Source: Pseudomonas sp. EpS/L25
GTDB taxonomy: Bacteria > Pseudomonadota > Gammaproteobacteria > Pseudomonadales > Pseudomonadaceae
Length of the DNA stretch: 64,000 nt
NCBI RefSeq assembly: GCF_001512295.1
Contig: NZ_LNUP01000013.1
Location: forward strand, 2,735 to 66,734
Direction of reading: 5' to 3'
The translations under genes were made by a program, and so were the position numbers. Below the pieces are notes generated by a model. That model ran no database searches, was not told the DNA's origin, and worked only from the letters and a program-made list of their open reading frames with translations. Positions 36,397-47,089 of the stretch are shown one piece after another; the stretch's first letter is position 1; every line of letters begins with the position of its first letter.

Positions 36397-37719
36397 ATGC
36401 AACTCGGGAAATCCCGCGGATTCAAGACTGGCGGCCTGCTCGCCGGTACCCTGGTCACCCTGCTGACCGCCGCCCTGGCCGCCTGCGCCCAGAACCAGTC
36501 CACGCCGACTGCGGCGCCCTCCTCTCCCGCTTCGCCTGCCCCTGCATCCGCCACGACGGCGCCGGCCACGGCCGCCGAAGCCATGCCGCAGCCGGACGAA
36601 AGCTTCGAGCAATGGCGCAGCCGCTTCCGCGCCCTGGCCCTCGGCCGGGGCATCTCGGCGAGCACCTTCGACCAGGCCTTCCTCGGCGTCGAGCCCGATC
36701 CGGCGGTGATCGCCGCCGATCGCAGCCAGCCGGAATTCACCAAGCCGGTCTGGGAATACCTGAACACCGCCGTCTCACCGCTGCGGGTGCGCAATGGCAA
36801 GAACCTGATCATCCAGCAGGCCGGCCTGCTCGCCGCCCTGGAGGCCCGCTACGGCATCGAACCCGCCCGGCTGGTGGCCTTCTGGGGCATGGAAAGCAAC
36901 TACGGCAACAACATGGGCAACAAGGGGGTGATCCGCTCCCTGGCCACCCTGGCCTATGAAGGCCGCCGCCCGGACTTCGCCCAGGACCAGCTCATCGCTG
37001 CGCTCGGCATCCTGCAGCACGGCGACGTCACCGCCGATCGCATGATCGGCTCCTGGGCCGGCGCCATGGGCCAGACCCAGTTCATTCCTACCACCTACGA
37101 CCAGTACGCGGTGGACTTCGACGGCGATGGTCGCCGCGACATCTGGGGCTCCACCGCCGACGCCCTGGCCTCCACGGCCAACTACCTCAAGGCCTCCGGC
37201 TGGCAGGACGGCAAGCCCTGGGGCTACGAGGTGCGGGTGCCGGCCAATTTCGACTACAGCCTGGCCGACATGAGCGTACGCAAGACCCTGGCCGAATGGA
37301 CCGCCCTCGGCATCCAGGGGCTCGACCTGCCGCAGCCGGCAGCCCAACCGAGCGACAGCGCCTCGCTGCTGCTTCCTGCCGGGCATCGCGGCCCGGCCTT
37401 CCTGGTCTTCAACAACTTCCGCACCATCCTCAAGTACAACAACTCGACGTCCTACGCCCTGGGCGTGGCGCTGCTCTCGGAGCGCTATCGCGACGCCGGG
37501 CAGATCGCCGCCAGTTGGCCCACCGACGACCTGCCGCTGAGTCGCAGCGAGCGAGTCGAACTGCAACAACGCCTGGCTGCCCTCGGGCTGGATCCGGGCA
37601 GTGCCGACGGCATCATCGGCGCCAACACCCGCAAGGCCATCCGCGCCTACCAGCAAGCCCAGGGCTGGCCTGCCGACGGCTATCCCAATCATCAGCTGCT
37701 GGAAAAATTGCGCGGCTGA
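36397..37719 (+). CDS. sltB3: lytic murein transglycosylase, MltB/SltB3 type, lipoprotein with PG-binding domain
   Basis: A 440-residue outer-membrane lipoprotein (lipobox LAAC with Cys at about 29) that cleaves peptidoglycan glycan strands to 1,6-anhydro ends. A Thr/Ala/Pro linker (about 35-70) precedes the catalytic Slt35-like domain with the catalytic glutamate in FWGMESNYG, WAGAMGQTQFIPTTY and VDFDGDGRRDIWGS. A PG_binding_1 domain closes the protein (about 375-435; RLAALGLDPGSADGIIGANTRKAI). PAO1 has the similar SltB3 in the same place. Confidence 0.9.
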   Translation: MQLGKSRGFKTGGLLAGTLVTLLTAALAACAQNQSTPTAAPSSPASPAPASATTAPATAAEAMPQPDESFEQWRSRFRALALGRGISASTFDQAFLGVEPDPAVIAADRSQPEFTKPVWEYLNTAVSPLRVRNGKNLIIQQAGLLAALEARYGIEPARLVAFWGMESNYGNNMGNKGVIRSLATLAYEGRRPDFAQDQLIAALGILQHGDVTADRMIGSWAGAMGQTQFIPTTYDQYAVDFDGDGRRDIWGSTADALASTANYLKASGWQDGKPWGYEVRVPANFDYSLADMSVRKTLAEWTALGIQGLDLPQPAAQPSDSASLLLPAGHRGPAFLVFNNFRTILKYNNSTSYALGVALLSERYRDAGQIAASWPTDDLPLSRSERVELQQRLAALGLDPGSADGIIGANTRKAIRAYQQAQGWPADGYPNHQLLEKLRG

Positions 37720-37746
37720 GGCCGGGTCGTCGCTCAGCCGTATCGC

Positions 37747-38637
37747 TCAGCCTCCCCCCACCAGTACCTCCAGCAGAGCTGTCGCCGCCGGCGATAGCTC
37801 GGCGAAATCCCGACAGCCCACCACCAGTTCGCGCCGGGCCCAGGCATCGCTCAGCGGATGACTGGCCAACGCCAACCCCCGCCCTGCCCGGGCCAGGCTC
37901 GCAGCCGGCAGGATGGCGATGCCCAGCCCGCGGGCGACCAGGGCACAGGCCTGGACCGGACTCGGCACCCGAATGCGGATCGCCAGCTCCCGGCCCCACT
38001 GCGCCGCCTGGGCTTCCACATGCAGCTGCAAGGCATTGCCACGGGACAGGCCGACAAAGGGCTGCTCGAGCAGTCCGGCGAAGTCGACCGCCTCGCCGTC
38101 CCTGAACGGCAAGCTGCCCGGTGCCGCGACCAGCACCAGAGGATCAGCCCGGAAGGGCCGGACCTGCAACCCCTCCGCACCCGGCGCCGCAACGAAGATC
38201 CCCAGATCGGCACGCCCCTCACGTAGCGCCCGCACGATGCGCGGGCTGGGTAATTCCTCGACATCCACGTCCACCCTGGGCTGCGCCTGGAGAAAGTCAG
38301 CCAACGGCTCGTCGAGGTGCTCCATGACCGCGGCGCCATTTGCCAACAGCCGCACCCGCGTACGACTGTCCGCCACCGCGCCGGCAAGATCCTGGGTCAG
38401 GATCTCCAACCGCTGCAGGATCGCCCGGGCATGACGCTCCAGGATCAGGCCGGTCGGCGTAGGGCGCACGCCCCGGGCATGGCGGATCAGCAGGGACGTG
38501 CCCAGGCGGTCTTCCAAAGCCTTGATGCGGGCGCTGGCCGAGGGCAGTGCCAGGTGGGTCCGCTCGGCGCCCAGGGTGATGCTGCGCGCCTCCACGACAT
38601 GGAGAAACAGACGCAGGTCGAGCAGGTCGTAGCGCAT
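37747..38637 (-). CDS. LysR-family transcriptional regulator
   Basis: A 296-residue regulator with an N-terminal winged helix-turn-helix (about 1-60; LRLFLHVVEARSITLGAERTHLALPSASARIKALED) and a C-terminal effector domain (about 90-290). The permease gene starts 104 bases away on the opposite strand, the usual layout for a LysR regulator and its target. Its effector is unknown; the TSUP partner hints at a sulfur-containing or carboxylic compound. Absent from the conserved gene order around it, so it may be part of a variable slot. Confidence 0.85.
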   Translation of the reverse strand: MRYDLLDLRLFLHVVEARSITLGAERTHLALPSASARIKALEDRLGTSLLIRHARGVRPTPTGLILERHARAILQRLEILTQDLAGAVADSRTRVRLLANGAAVMEHLDEPLADFLQAQPRVDVDVEELPSPRIVRALREGRADLGIFVAAPGAEGLQVRPFRADPLVLVAAPGSLPFRDGEAVDFAGLLEQPFVGLSRGNALQLHVEAQAAQWGRELAIRIRVPSPVQACALVARGLGIAILPAASLARAGRGLALASHPLSDAWARRELVVGCRDFAELSPAATALLEVLVGGG

Positions 38638-38740
38638 CGCCAGAGAGCCTCCGTGTCAACCTCAGGCAGCCTTCGCCAATCCCGGCTTCTCACCTGCGGT
38701 CCCGGGCCGCATGGTAACCCCTCCAGCGAAGGAGAGGCCC

Positions 38741-39490
38741 ATGACGCTGCTGCTCTGTATTCTGATCTTCATGCTCGCGGGGCTGACCAAGGGGGTGCTC
38801 GGCCTGGGCTTGCCCACCGTCGCCATGAGTCTGCTGGCGCTGCTGATGACGCCGGCCGAAGCCGCCGCCCTGCTGCTGATTCCCTCGCTGCTCACCAACG
38901 TCTGGCAATTCTGCGCCGGTCCCTCACCCTGGCAGACGCTCAAGCGCCTGCTGCCGCTGCAACTGGCCCTGGTGCCGGGCACCCTGCTCAGTATCCCGCT
39001 GCTGACCCGGGGCGATGGCGCCGGACTCGCCGCCGGGCTGGGCGCGGTGCTGGTCGCCTACGGCCTGATCGGCTGGACGGGCTGGCGGCTGCCCGCACCG
39101 GGCCGTCATGCAGGCAAAGCAGCTCCCTTGGTGGGCTTGGTCACCGGCCTGATCACCGGCATGACCGGGGTCTTCGTGCTGCCGGCGGTGCCCTATCTGC
39201 AGAGTCTGGCGCTGGACAAGGAACAGCTGATCGAGGCCCTGGGGCTGACTTTCACCGTCGCCACCCTGGCCCTGCTGGTGGGCCTCTGGTGGCAGGACGC
39301 GCTGGCAGTCGAGCGACTGGGCGCCTCCAGCCTGCTGCTGCTACCGTCCCTCGCAGGGATGTGGCTGGGCCAGCGCGTGCGCCAGCGCCTCGACGAGAAC
39401 CGGTTCCGCCAGCTGTTCTTTGGCGGATTGCTGCTGTTGGGCGCCTACGCCGTCCTGCACTATCTGCTGCGCTTGGGCTATCTTGGCTGA
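38741..39490 (+). CDS. sulfite exporter TauE/SafE (TSUP) family permease
   Basis: A 249-residue membrane protein with about eight helices arranged in two repeats. The family marks are AGLTKGVLGLGLPTVAMSLL after helix one and GLVTGLITGMTGVFVLPAVPYLQSL at the start of the second half. TSUP proteins move sulfur- or carboxylate-containing organic anions. The ATG at 38741 has AAGGAG nine bases before it. The divergent LysR gene probably controls it. Confidence 0.88.
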   Translation: MTLLLCILIFMLAGLTKGVLGLGLPTVAMSLLALLMTPAEAAALLLIPSLLTNVWQFCAGPSPWQTLKRLLPLQLALVPGTLLSIPLLTRGDGAGLAAGLGAVLVAYGLIGWTGWRLPAPGRHAGKAAPLVGLVTGLITGMTGVFVLPAVPYLQSLALDKEQLIEALGLTFTVATLALLVGLWWQDALAVERLGASSLLLLPSLAGMWLGQRVRQRLDENRFRQLFFGGLLLLGAYAVLHYLLRLGYLG

Positions 39491-39652
39491 GCCCGTCATC
39501 ACAGTGCGACCTGGCCCAGCCGGTGTAGGCTGCACCTTCGGCGGGCGCCACGGTCTATGGGCGTGGCTGACACCTTCACCGCGCCGCGGTGATCGCTCAG
39601 ATTCGGCCCGTGCCCGACCGCTGCCTCTTTCCGACGTATACAGGACGCTTTC

Positions 39653-41317
<1,665 letters not shown>

Positions 41318-41489
41318 AGAGGGCCCTCACCCCAACCCTCTCCCTCAGGGAGAGGGAGCTGAAAGCAGATCGGTGGGGGGCTTGCCGGCTTTGGAGCCAC
41401 CAAGGAAAAAGGCAGCCATTGGGCTAATGCCAGTCAGGTTAAGCCTTGGTCGCAGTCCACACTGAGCTTCGCGCTACCCTGATGACCAC

Positions 41490-41527
41490 AAAAACGCCGT
41501 GTCTCTGCGCAAGAACACGGCGTTTTT
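41490..41527. terminator. bidirectional intrinsic terminator between pgm and lipA
   Basis: AAAAACGCCGTGT and ACACGGCGTTTTT form a 12-13 bp stem with A-run before and T-run after, so it can end transcripts from pgm on the plus strand and lipA on the minus strand. Confidence 0.8.
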
Positions 41528-41565
41528 GTAACTGATCGACATTGAGCCCATGCCAAGGAGCCTAC

Positions 41566-41633
41566 CTATCGCGGCCATGGGCCGCTCCTGCAGGGTATCC
41601 GGCTGCTGTAGGAGCGGCCCATGGCCGCGATAG
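41566..41633. repeat. REP pair (BIME-like), copy 3
   Basis: CTATCGCGGCCATGGGCCGC and its inverted partner TGTAGGAGCGGCCCATGGCC face each other across 13 bases. Same unit as at 14451-14519 and 28439-28524. Confidence 0.75.
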
Positions 41634-41761
41634 AAGGCCTAAAGCCCGGATCCAAACTTCACGGTTGCACACAACCGTCAATGTCTTTCCAACCCGCTAA
41701 ACAAAGGCTTAACTGACTGGCATTAGCCACCAGGCTGCCCTTCTTCATGACGACGGGAGGA

Positions 41762-42763
41762 TCAGCCGATCTTCTTCGCGCCGTGCGCCTGCTGGTCGGC
41801 GTGGTAGGACGAACGCACCAGCGGACCCGAGGCGACGTTCTTGAAGCCCATCCTGGCACCTTCCTCGGCGAACCAGGCGAAGGTATCCGGGTGGACGAAG
41901 CGCTGCACCGGCAGGTGGTTGCGCGAGGGCTGCAGGTACTGGCCAAGGGTCAGCATGTCGATCTCGTGCTCGCGCATGCGCTGCATGACCTCGATGACTT
42001 CCTCGTCGGTCTCGCCCAGGCCCAGCATCAGGCCGGACTTGGTCGGCACGTGGGGCACGCGCTTCTTGAAGTTCTGCAGCAGGTCCAGCGACCACTCGAA
42101 GTCCGAACCCGGGCGCGCGGCCTTGTACAGGCGCGGGACGGTCTCCAGGTTATGGTTGAAGACATCCGGCGGCTCCTGCTCGGTGATGGCCAGGGCCACG
42201 TCCATACGCCCGCGGTAGTCCGGCACCAGGGTCTCCAGCTGGATGCCGGGGGTCAGCTTGCGGATCTCGCGCAGGCAGTCGACGAAGTGCTGGGCACCGC
42301 CGTCGCGCAGGTCGTCGCGGTCCACCGAGGTGATCACCACGTACTTCAGACCCAGGTCGGCGATGGCCACTGCCAGGTTCTTCGGCTCGTCCACGTCCAG
42401 CGGCTTCGGCCGGCCGTGGCCGACGTCGCAGAAGGGGCAGCGGCGGGTGCAGATGTCACCCATGATCATGAAGGTGGCGGTGCCACCGGAGAAGCACTCG
42501 CCCAGGTTCGGGCAGGAGGCCTCTTCGCAGACACTGTGCAGCTTGTGCTTGCGCAGCAGTTGCTTGATGCGCTCGACCTCGGGGGTGACCGGGATGCGCA
42601 CGCGGATCCAGTCCGGCTTGCGCGGCAGCTCCTCGGTGGGAATGATCTTCACCGGGATGCGTGCGACCTTCTCGGCGCCACGCAACTTGACGCCGGCTTC
42701 CACCTTGTTCGGGCGGGCGGGCGGGGTGAGGGTCTGGACGCTGTCTTGTACTGTCGTGGTCAT
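41762..42763 (-). CDS. lipA: lipoyl synthase
   Basis: A 333-residue radical-SAM enzyme that inserts two sulfurs into protein-bound octanoyl chains. The auxiliary cluster motif is [12 protein letters not shown] (C-x4-C-x5-C), the radical-SAM cluster is CTRRCPFC, and the conserved C-terminal serine is in [11 protein letters not shown]. It starts one base after lipB's stop region and follows lipB in the same operon, acting on the octanoyl groups LipB attaches. Confidence 0.96.
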   Translation of the reverse strand: MTTTVQDSVQTLTPPARPNKVEAGVKLRGAEKVARIPVKIIPTEELPRKPDWIRVRIPVTPEVERIKQLLRKHKLHSVCEEASCPNLGECFSGGTATFMIMGDICTRRCPFCDVGHGRPKPLDVDEPKNLAVAIADLGLKYVVITSVDRDDLRDGGAQHFVDCLREIRKLTPGIQLETLVPDYRGRMDVALAITEQEPPDVFNHNLETVPRLYKAARPGSDFEWSLDLLQNFKKRVPHVPTKSGLMLGLGETDEEVIEVMQRMREHEIDMLTLGQYLQPSRNHLPVQRFVHPDTFAWFAEEGARMGFKNVASGPLVRSSYHADQQAHGAKKIG

Positions 42764-42764
42764 G

Positions 42765-43421
42765 TCAATCCGATTCCAGGGTGATCGGTTCGGGGTAGCC
42801 CAGGCGGACGCTCAGGTGACGCACCAGAGCCTCGCGGACTTCGTCGAAAGCTAATGGCCCGGTCACCAGATCGCGTAGCTGGGTCATGGCCAGGCCGGCA
42901 TGACCGCAGGGGTTGATCCGGCGGAACGGCGCCAGATCCATGTCAACGTTGAGCGCCAGGCCGTGGAAGGACCGGCCATTGCGAATGCGCAGCCCGAGGG
43001 AGGCGATCTTGGCGCCGTCCACGTAGACGCCCGGCGCATCGGCCCGGGCCTCCGCGCGCACGCCCCAGTCGGCGAGCAGGGCGATCAGGCTGTCTTCCAT
43101 GGCGCTGACCAATTCTCGCACGCCCAGGCCCTTGCGGCGAACGTCCAGCAGCACATAGGCGATGAGCTGACCCGGACCATGGTAGGTGACCTGGCCGCCG
43201 CGATCGACCTGCACCACCGGGATATCACCCACGGCGAGCAGGTGCTCGGGCTTGCCAGCCTGGCCCTGGGTGAAGACCGCCGGGTGCTGTAGCAACCAGA
43301 GTTCGTCGGGCGTCTGAGCACCGCGCTCGTCGGTGAAGCGCCGCATGGCGTCCAGGGTCGCTTCGTAGGGGCGCAAGCCCCAGCGGCGCACGCCCAGGCT
43401 CACCGGGGCGGGAGTCGTCAT
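42765..43421 (-). CDS. lipB: octanoyl-[ACP]:protein N-octanoyltransferase
   Basis: A 218-residue enzyme moving octanoate from acyl carrier protein to lipoyl domains. Family motifs are [20 protein letters not shown], the catalytic lysine in [11 protein letters not shown] and the cysteine in [14 protein letters not shown]. The ATG overlaps the ybeD stop by one base (TGATG), showing translational coupling. Confidence 0.95.
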   Translation of the reverse strand: MTTPAPVSLGVRRWGLRPYEATLDAMRRFTDERGAQTPDELWLLQHPAVFTQGQAGKPEHLLAVGDIPVVQVDRGGQVTYHGPGQLIAYVLLDVRRKGLGVRELVSAMEDSLIALLADWGVRAEARADAPGVYVDGAKIASLGLRIRNGRSFHGLALNVDMDLAPFRRINPCGHAGLAMTQLRDLVTGPLAFDEVREALVRHLSVRLGYPEPITLESD

Positions 43422-43696
43422 CAGATCACCATGTGCACGCGGCCGGTGGCGCGCAGATCCTGGTGAATGGCCTGCAGCTGGTCCACGCCCGTGGCGGTGA
43501 TGAGCACCTGCACGGACAGAAAGCGGCCATTGCGGCTGTCACGGGTTACCAGGGTGCCGCGGTCGAGATCCGGCGCATGGCGCTGCACTGTGTCGAGCAC
43601 CAGCTCGGCGAAATCGGCACCGGCATCGCCGATCACCTTGATCGGATAGCGCGGGCAGGGAAATTCGATCTTGGGGGGTTGTACGTCTTCGGTCAT
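43421..43696 (-). CDS. ybeD: YbeD/DUF493 family protein
   Basis: A 91-residue ACT-like regulatory fold of the DUF493 family. The family marks are [15 protein letters not shown] near the start and [30 protein letters not shown] in the middle. In E. coli it sits with dacA-lipB as here. Its role is not established. The ATG at 43696 was chosen because family proteins start [14 protein letters not shown]; upstream codons belong to the dacC spacer. Confidence 0.85.
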   Translation of the reverse strand: MTEDVQPPKIEFPCPRYPIKVIGDAGADFAELVLDTVQRHAPDLDRGTLVTRDSRNGRFLSVQVLITATGVDQLQAIHQDLRATGRVHMVI

Positions 43697-43731
43697 GCGG
43701 ACTTCCAGGCCGACCGCTGTCGGCAGGGGCT

Positions 43732-43757
43732 GAAAGGCCCGCGAGTGCGGGCCTTTC
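43732..43757. terminator. hairpin between dacC and ybeD
   Basis: GAAAGGCCCGC and GCGGGCCTTTC pair over 11 bases with a short loop, followed by TTTC on the minus strand. The T-run is weak, so it may only partly stop readthrough from dacC. Confidence 0.5.
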
Positions 43758-43769
43758 CAGGACGACGGA

Positions 43770-44930
43770 TCAGTTGAACAATCCGTAGAAGAACAGGCGA
43801 ATGCTATCCCACAGGCGACGGAAGAGGCCACCCTCCTCGACCGGCTGCAGGGCGACCAGGTCGGCGGTGTGCACCACCTTGTCATCCAGCTTCACCTCGA
43901 CCTTGCCGATCACCTGGCCCTGGGCGATGGGCGCGATCAGCTGCGGATTGAGCACCATCTCGGCATGCAGCTTCTTGGCCTGGCCGCGCGGCAGGGTCAT
44001 GGTCAGGTCGTTGGCCAGACCGGCCTGGACTTCCCGGGCGTCGCCCTTCCACACCGGCGCCTTGGCCAGTTCGGTGCCCTTCTTGTAGAAGGACTGGGTT
44101 TCGAAGAAGCGGAAGCCGTAGGTCAGCAGCTTCTGGGTCTCGGCGGCGCGCGCCTGCTCGCTGTTGGTGCCGAACACCACGGCGACCAGGCGCATGCCGT
44201 CGCGCACGGCCGAGGCCACCAGGCAGTAGCCGGCTTCGTCGGTGTGACCGGTCTTCAGGCCGTCCACGGTCTTGTCGCGCCACAGCAGCAGGTTGCGGTT
44301 GGGCTGCTTGATGTTGTTCCAGAAGAATTCCTTCTGGGAGTAGATGGCGTAGTGCTGGGCATCGGCGTTGATGATGGCGCGCGCCAGGATGGCCATGTCA
44401 TGGGCCGAGGAATAGTGATTCGGGTCCGGCAGGCCGGTGGCGTCCATGAAGTGGGTGTTCTGCATGCCCAGCTTCTGCGCGGTGGTGTTCATCATGTCGG
44501 CGAAGGCGTCTTCGCTGCCGGCGATGTGCTCGGCCAGGGCGACGCTGGCATCGTTGCCGGACTGGATGATGATGCCGTGCAGCAGATCACCGACCGACAC
44601 CTGGGTGCCGACCTTGATGAACATCCGCGAACCGCCAGTACGCCAGGCGTGCTCGCTGACGGTGACCATGTCGGATTCCTTGATGCGACCCCGGTTGATT
44701 TCCAGGGTGGCGATGTAGGCGGTCATCAGCTTGGTCAGGCTGGCCGGCGGCAGGCGCTGGTCGGAGTTGGATTCGGTGAGCACGGCGCCGCTGTTGGCGT
44801 CCATGAGAATCCAGGCCTTGGCTGCCAGCTGGGGCGCCGCCGGAATCATTGTCTCGGCCGCCCAGACGGCCGGGACACAGGCGATCGTTACGAGGAAGAG
44901 CAGGCGTCGAGCGAGTTTTGCGATTGTCAT
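43770..44930 (-). CDS. dacC: D-alanyl-D-alanine carboxypeptidase (PBP5/6)
   Basis: A 386-residue periplasmic enzyme that trims the terminal D-Ala from peptidoglycan pentapeptides. After a signal peptide of about 24 residues (cut after VWA) the peptidase has the serine motif SLTK, SGN in [15 protein letters not shown], and KTG in [16 protein letters not shown] beta-sandwich C-terminal domain and a terminal amphipathic helix ([17 protein letters not shown]) anchor it to the inner membrane. It starts at ATG 44930 and lies in the elongasome operon. Confidence 0.95.
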   Translation of the reverse strand: MTIAKLARRLLFLVTIACVPAVWAAETMIPAAPQLAAKAWILMDANSGAVLTESNSDQRLPPASLTKLMTAYIATLEINRGRIKESDMVTVSEHAWRTGGSRMFIKVGTQVSVGDLLHGIIIQSGNDASVALAEHIAGSEDAFADMMNTTAQKLGMQNTHFMDATGLPDPNHYSSAHDMAILARAIINADAQHYAIYSQKEFFWNNIKQPNRNLLLWRDKTVDGLKTGHTDEAGYCLVASAVRDGMRLVAVVFGTNSEQARAAETQKLLTYGFRFFETQSFYKKGTELAKAPVWKGDAREVQAGLANDLTMTLPRGQAKKLHAEMVLNPQLIAPIAQGQVIGKVEVKLDDKVVHTADLVALQPVEEGGLFRRLWDSIRLFFYGLFN

Positions 44931-45056
44931 CCGAATCTCTGAAAGGTTGGGGTATGGCAGGAGCAGCGGACCCAGACCGCCCGACCCACGGCGATTCGCG
45001 CGAGGCGGATCACGATGGCAGGGGCCGGCGACTGGGCGTCATGAAGCATCCTTGCT

Positions 45057-46046
45057 TCAATCCGGTTGCACGACAGACGCCTGGCCGAGGCGGGCCACGC
45101 GTACGCTGTTCTGGAGCTGGGCGACCTCAGCCGGCTGGACCGGTCCGAGACGGACCCGATGCAAGGTCTGCTGGTTGCGCACCGTCGAGCTGATGAACAC
45201 CGGGGCACCGGTCAGGTCGCTGAGCTTGTCCTTGAGCAATTCCGCAGCGTCCGGATTGGCGAAGGCCGCCACCTGCAGATAGAGCCCAGCGGCTGGGGCA
45301 GAAACGTTTTTTTTTGCGTCGACGGCGGCCGGCGTCACCGGTTCGGCGTGCTGGTTGACCGGTGGGGTGTAGGTCTCGATGGCACCGAAGGTCTGCACCT
45401 CGGTGGTCTTCTGCGCCACCGGCGCCTGGCGCGGCTGCGCCAGCACCATGGGCACCGCCTGGCCGCGCTGGGCCCAGTACTGTTGCGGATCTATGCTCTC
45501 GACGCTGACCCGCGCAGTGCCGATCTCGGCGTAGCCGAGCTTCTTGGCGGCGGCGAAGGACAGGTCGATGACCCGGTCGGAATAGAAGGGACCGCGGTCG
45601 TTGACGCGCAGGATCACGCTGCGGCCGTTGTCCAGGTTGGTGACCCGCACGTAGCTGGGCAGCGGCAGGGTCTTGTGCGCCGCGGTCATGCCATAGAGGT
45701 CGTAGGTCTCGCCGTTGGCGGTGGCCTGGCCGTGGAACTTGGTGCCATACCAGGACGCGGTACCGGTCACGCGATAGTTGCGCGCATCGGTCAGCGGGAA
45801 ATAGGTCTTGCCCAGCACGGTGTAGGGATTGTTCTTCAACGGCCCGTTGTACGGCATGGGCACGGCGTCGGGAATCTTGCTGACGTCCACGTCCCACCAG
45901 GGCGCGCCGTCACGATGGGGACGCAGGTAGCCACCCGGCCCGGCGACGCCCTTGCTGGTTGGCTTGGGGGCCTGGCTGGAGCAGCTTACCAGCAGCAGGC
46001 CGAGCCCCAGGCAGCCGGCCAGGCGTGCCAGGGCGGTCAGGCGCAT
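45057..46046 (-). CDS. rlpA: septal-ring lytic transglycosylase RlpA
   Basis: A 329-residue outer-membrane lipoprotein with lipobox LVSC (Cys at about 22). A double-psi beta-barrel domain (about 95-190) has GTASWYGTKFHG and RVNDRGPFYSDRVIDLS, with the catalytic Glu/Asp region, and a C-terminal SPOR domain (about 250-325) binds denuded glycan. In P. aeruginosa RlpA cleaves such naked strands. The ATG overlaps the mltB stop (TGATG); a GTG one codon earlier is less likely. A run of nine A lies in the linker before SPOR and reads Ala-Lys-Lys-Asn. Confidence 0.93.
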   Translation of the reverse strand: MRLTALARLAGCLGLGLLLVSCSSQAPKPTSKGVAGPGGYLRPHRDGAPWWDVDVSKIPDAVPMPYNGPLKNNPYTVLGKTYFPLTDARNYRVTGTASWYGTKFHGQATANGETYDLYGMTAAHKTLPLPSYVRVTNLDNGRSVILRVNDRGPFYSDRVIDLSFAAAKKLGYAEIGTARVSVESIDPQQYWAQRGQAVPMVLAQPRQAPVAQKTTEVQTFGAIETYTPPVNQHAEPVTPAAVDAKKNVSAPAAGLYLQVAAFANPDAAELLKDKLSDLTGAPVFISSTVRNQQTLHRVRLGPVQPAEVAQLQNSVRVARLGQASVVQPD

Positions 46047-47068
46047 CACGGCTTGGCACCCTCGGCGGCATGCCGCTCGGCGATGGCATTGGCCAGATCG
46101 GTCACCGCCATGGCGTACATGACGCTGCGGTTGTAACGGGTAATGGCGTAGAAATTGGGCAGGCCCATCCAGTACTCCGGTCCCTTGTCTCCGTCGAGGC
46201 GGAACGAGGTTACACGCAAATCGTCGCGCAGGGCAGGGTCCTGGGCGTTCCAGCCCAGGGCGCGCAGCTCGGCGACGCTCTTGATCGGCTCGATCCCGGG
46301 TACCACACCCTCCTCCACCCGGCTGCCGCTGACCTGGGCGCGGATCGCGGTGGGACCGCCGCCGGACCAGCCGTGGCGCTTGAAGTAGTTGGCCACGCTG
46401 CCGATGGCGTCGGTGGGATCGGACCAGATATTAATGTGGCCGTCGCCGTCGAAGTCCACCGCATAGGCGCGGAAGCTGCCGGGCATGAATTGCGGCAACC
46501 CCATGGCCCCGGCGTAGGAGCCGGTCAGGCTGAGCGGATCGACCTGCTGCTCCCGGGCCAGCAGCAGGAATTCGCGCAACTGGCTGCGAAAGAAGGGCGC
46601 ACGGGGCGGATAGTCGAAGGCCAGGGTGGAGAGCGCATCCAGCACCCGGTAGTTACCGGTGTTGCGACCGTAGAAGGTTTCCACGCCGATGATGGCGACG
46701 ATGAACTGGGCCGGCACGCCGAATTCGCGCTCGGCGCGCGCCAGGGCTTCCTCGTGGGCCTTCCAGAACTCCACACCCTGGGCGATGCGGCGATCGGTAA
46801 TGAAGATGGGACGGTATTCGCTCCACGGCTTGACCCGCTCGGCCGGACGCGAGATGGCGTCGAGGATGGCCTGCTTGCGCTCGACCTCGCCAAACAGCGC
46901 CTGCAGCTGTTCCGGGGCGAAACCATAGCTCTGACTCATCTCGGCGATGAAGTCGCGCGCCAGCGGTGCCGTGTCGTAGTCTCCCGCGACGACGCCGGTC
47001 GTCACGCCCATCGCACCCACCAGGCCGAAGCCCTGCAGGCAGCGACGCATCCATCCCATTATCGGCAT
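46046..47068 (-). CDS. mltB: membrane-bound lytic murein transglycosylase B
   Basis: A 340-residue Slt35/MltB-type enzyme with the catalytic Glu in IIGVETFYGRNTG, the calcium-site-like VDFDGDGHINIWSDPTDAIGS and GAMGLPQFMPGSFR. The N-terminus has a hydrophobic stretch (about 10-30) with no lipobox, so it is a soluble or anchored periplasmic protein like PAO1 SltB1. It couples to rlpA by a one-base overlap and lies 21 bases after rodA. Confidence 0.92.
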   Translation of the reverse strand: MPIMGWMRRCLQGFGLVGAMGVTTGVVAGDYDTAPLARDFIAEMSQSYGFAPEQLQALFGEVERKQAILDAISRPAERVKPWSEYRPIFITDRRIAQGVEFWKAHEEALARAEREFGVPAQFIVAIIGVETFYGRNTGNYRVLDALSTLAFDYPPRAPFFRSQLREFLLLAREQQVDPLSLTGSYAGAMGLPQFMPGSFRAYAVDFDGDGHINIWSDPTDAIGSVANYFKRHGWSGGGPTAIRAQVSGSRVEEGVVPGIEPIKSVAELRALGWNAQDPALRDDLRVTSFRLDGDKGPEYWMGLPNFYAITRYNRSVMYAMAVTDLANAIAERHAAEGAKP

Positions 47069-47089
47069 CTAACCCTTCTTCATTACCTG

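Larger units (their letters stand above)
41411..41739. mobile_element. MITE-like or decayed IS: 329-bp segment with about 36-bp inverted ends
   Basis: The left end GGCAGCC..GGGCTAATGCCAGTC (41411-41447) and right end AAGGCTTAACTGACTGGC..GGCTGCC (41704-41739) are imperfect inverted repeats over about 36 bases. The core (GGCTAATGCCAGTCAG then TTAAGCCTT) differs by one inserted base. The inside carries a terminator and a REP pair but no transposase. The ends look like those of an insertion sequence. Confidence 0.6.
41318..41761. repeat. non-coding gap between pgm and lipA with several repeats
   Basis: It contains a CCCTCACCCCAACCCTCTCC/GGGAGAGGG palindrome just after pgm (41329-41359), an inverted-repeat element (41411-41739), and within that element a bidirectional terminator (41490-41527) and a REP pair (41566-41633). 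No gene was seen. Confidence 0.7.
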
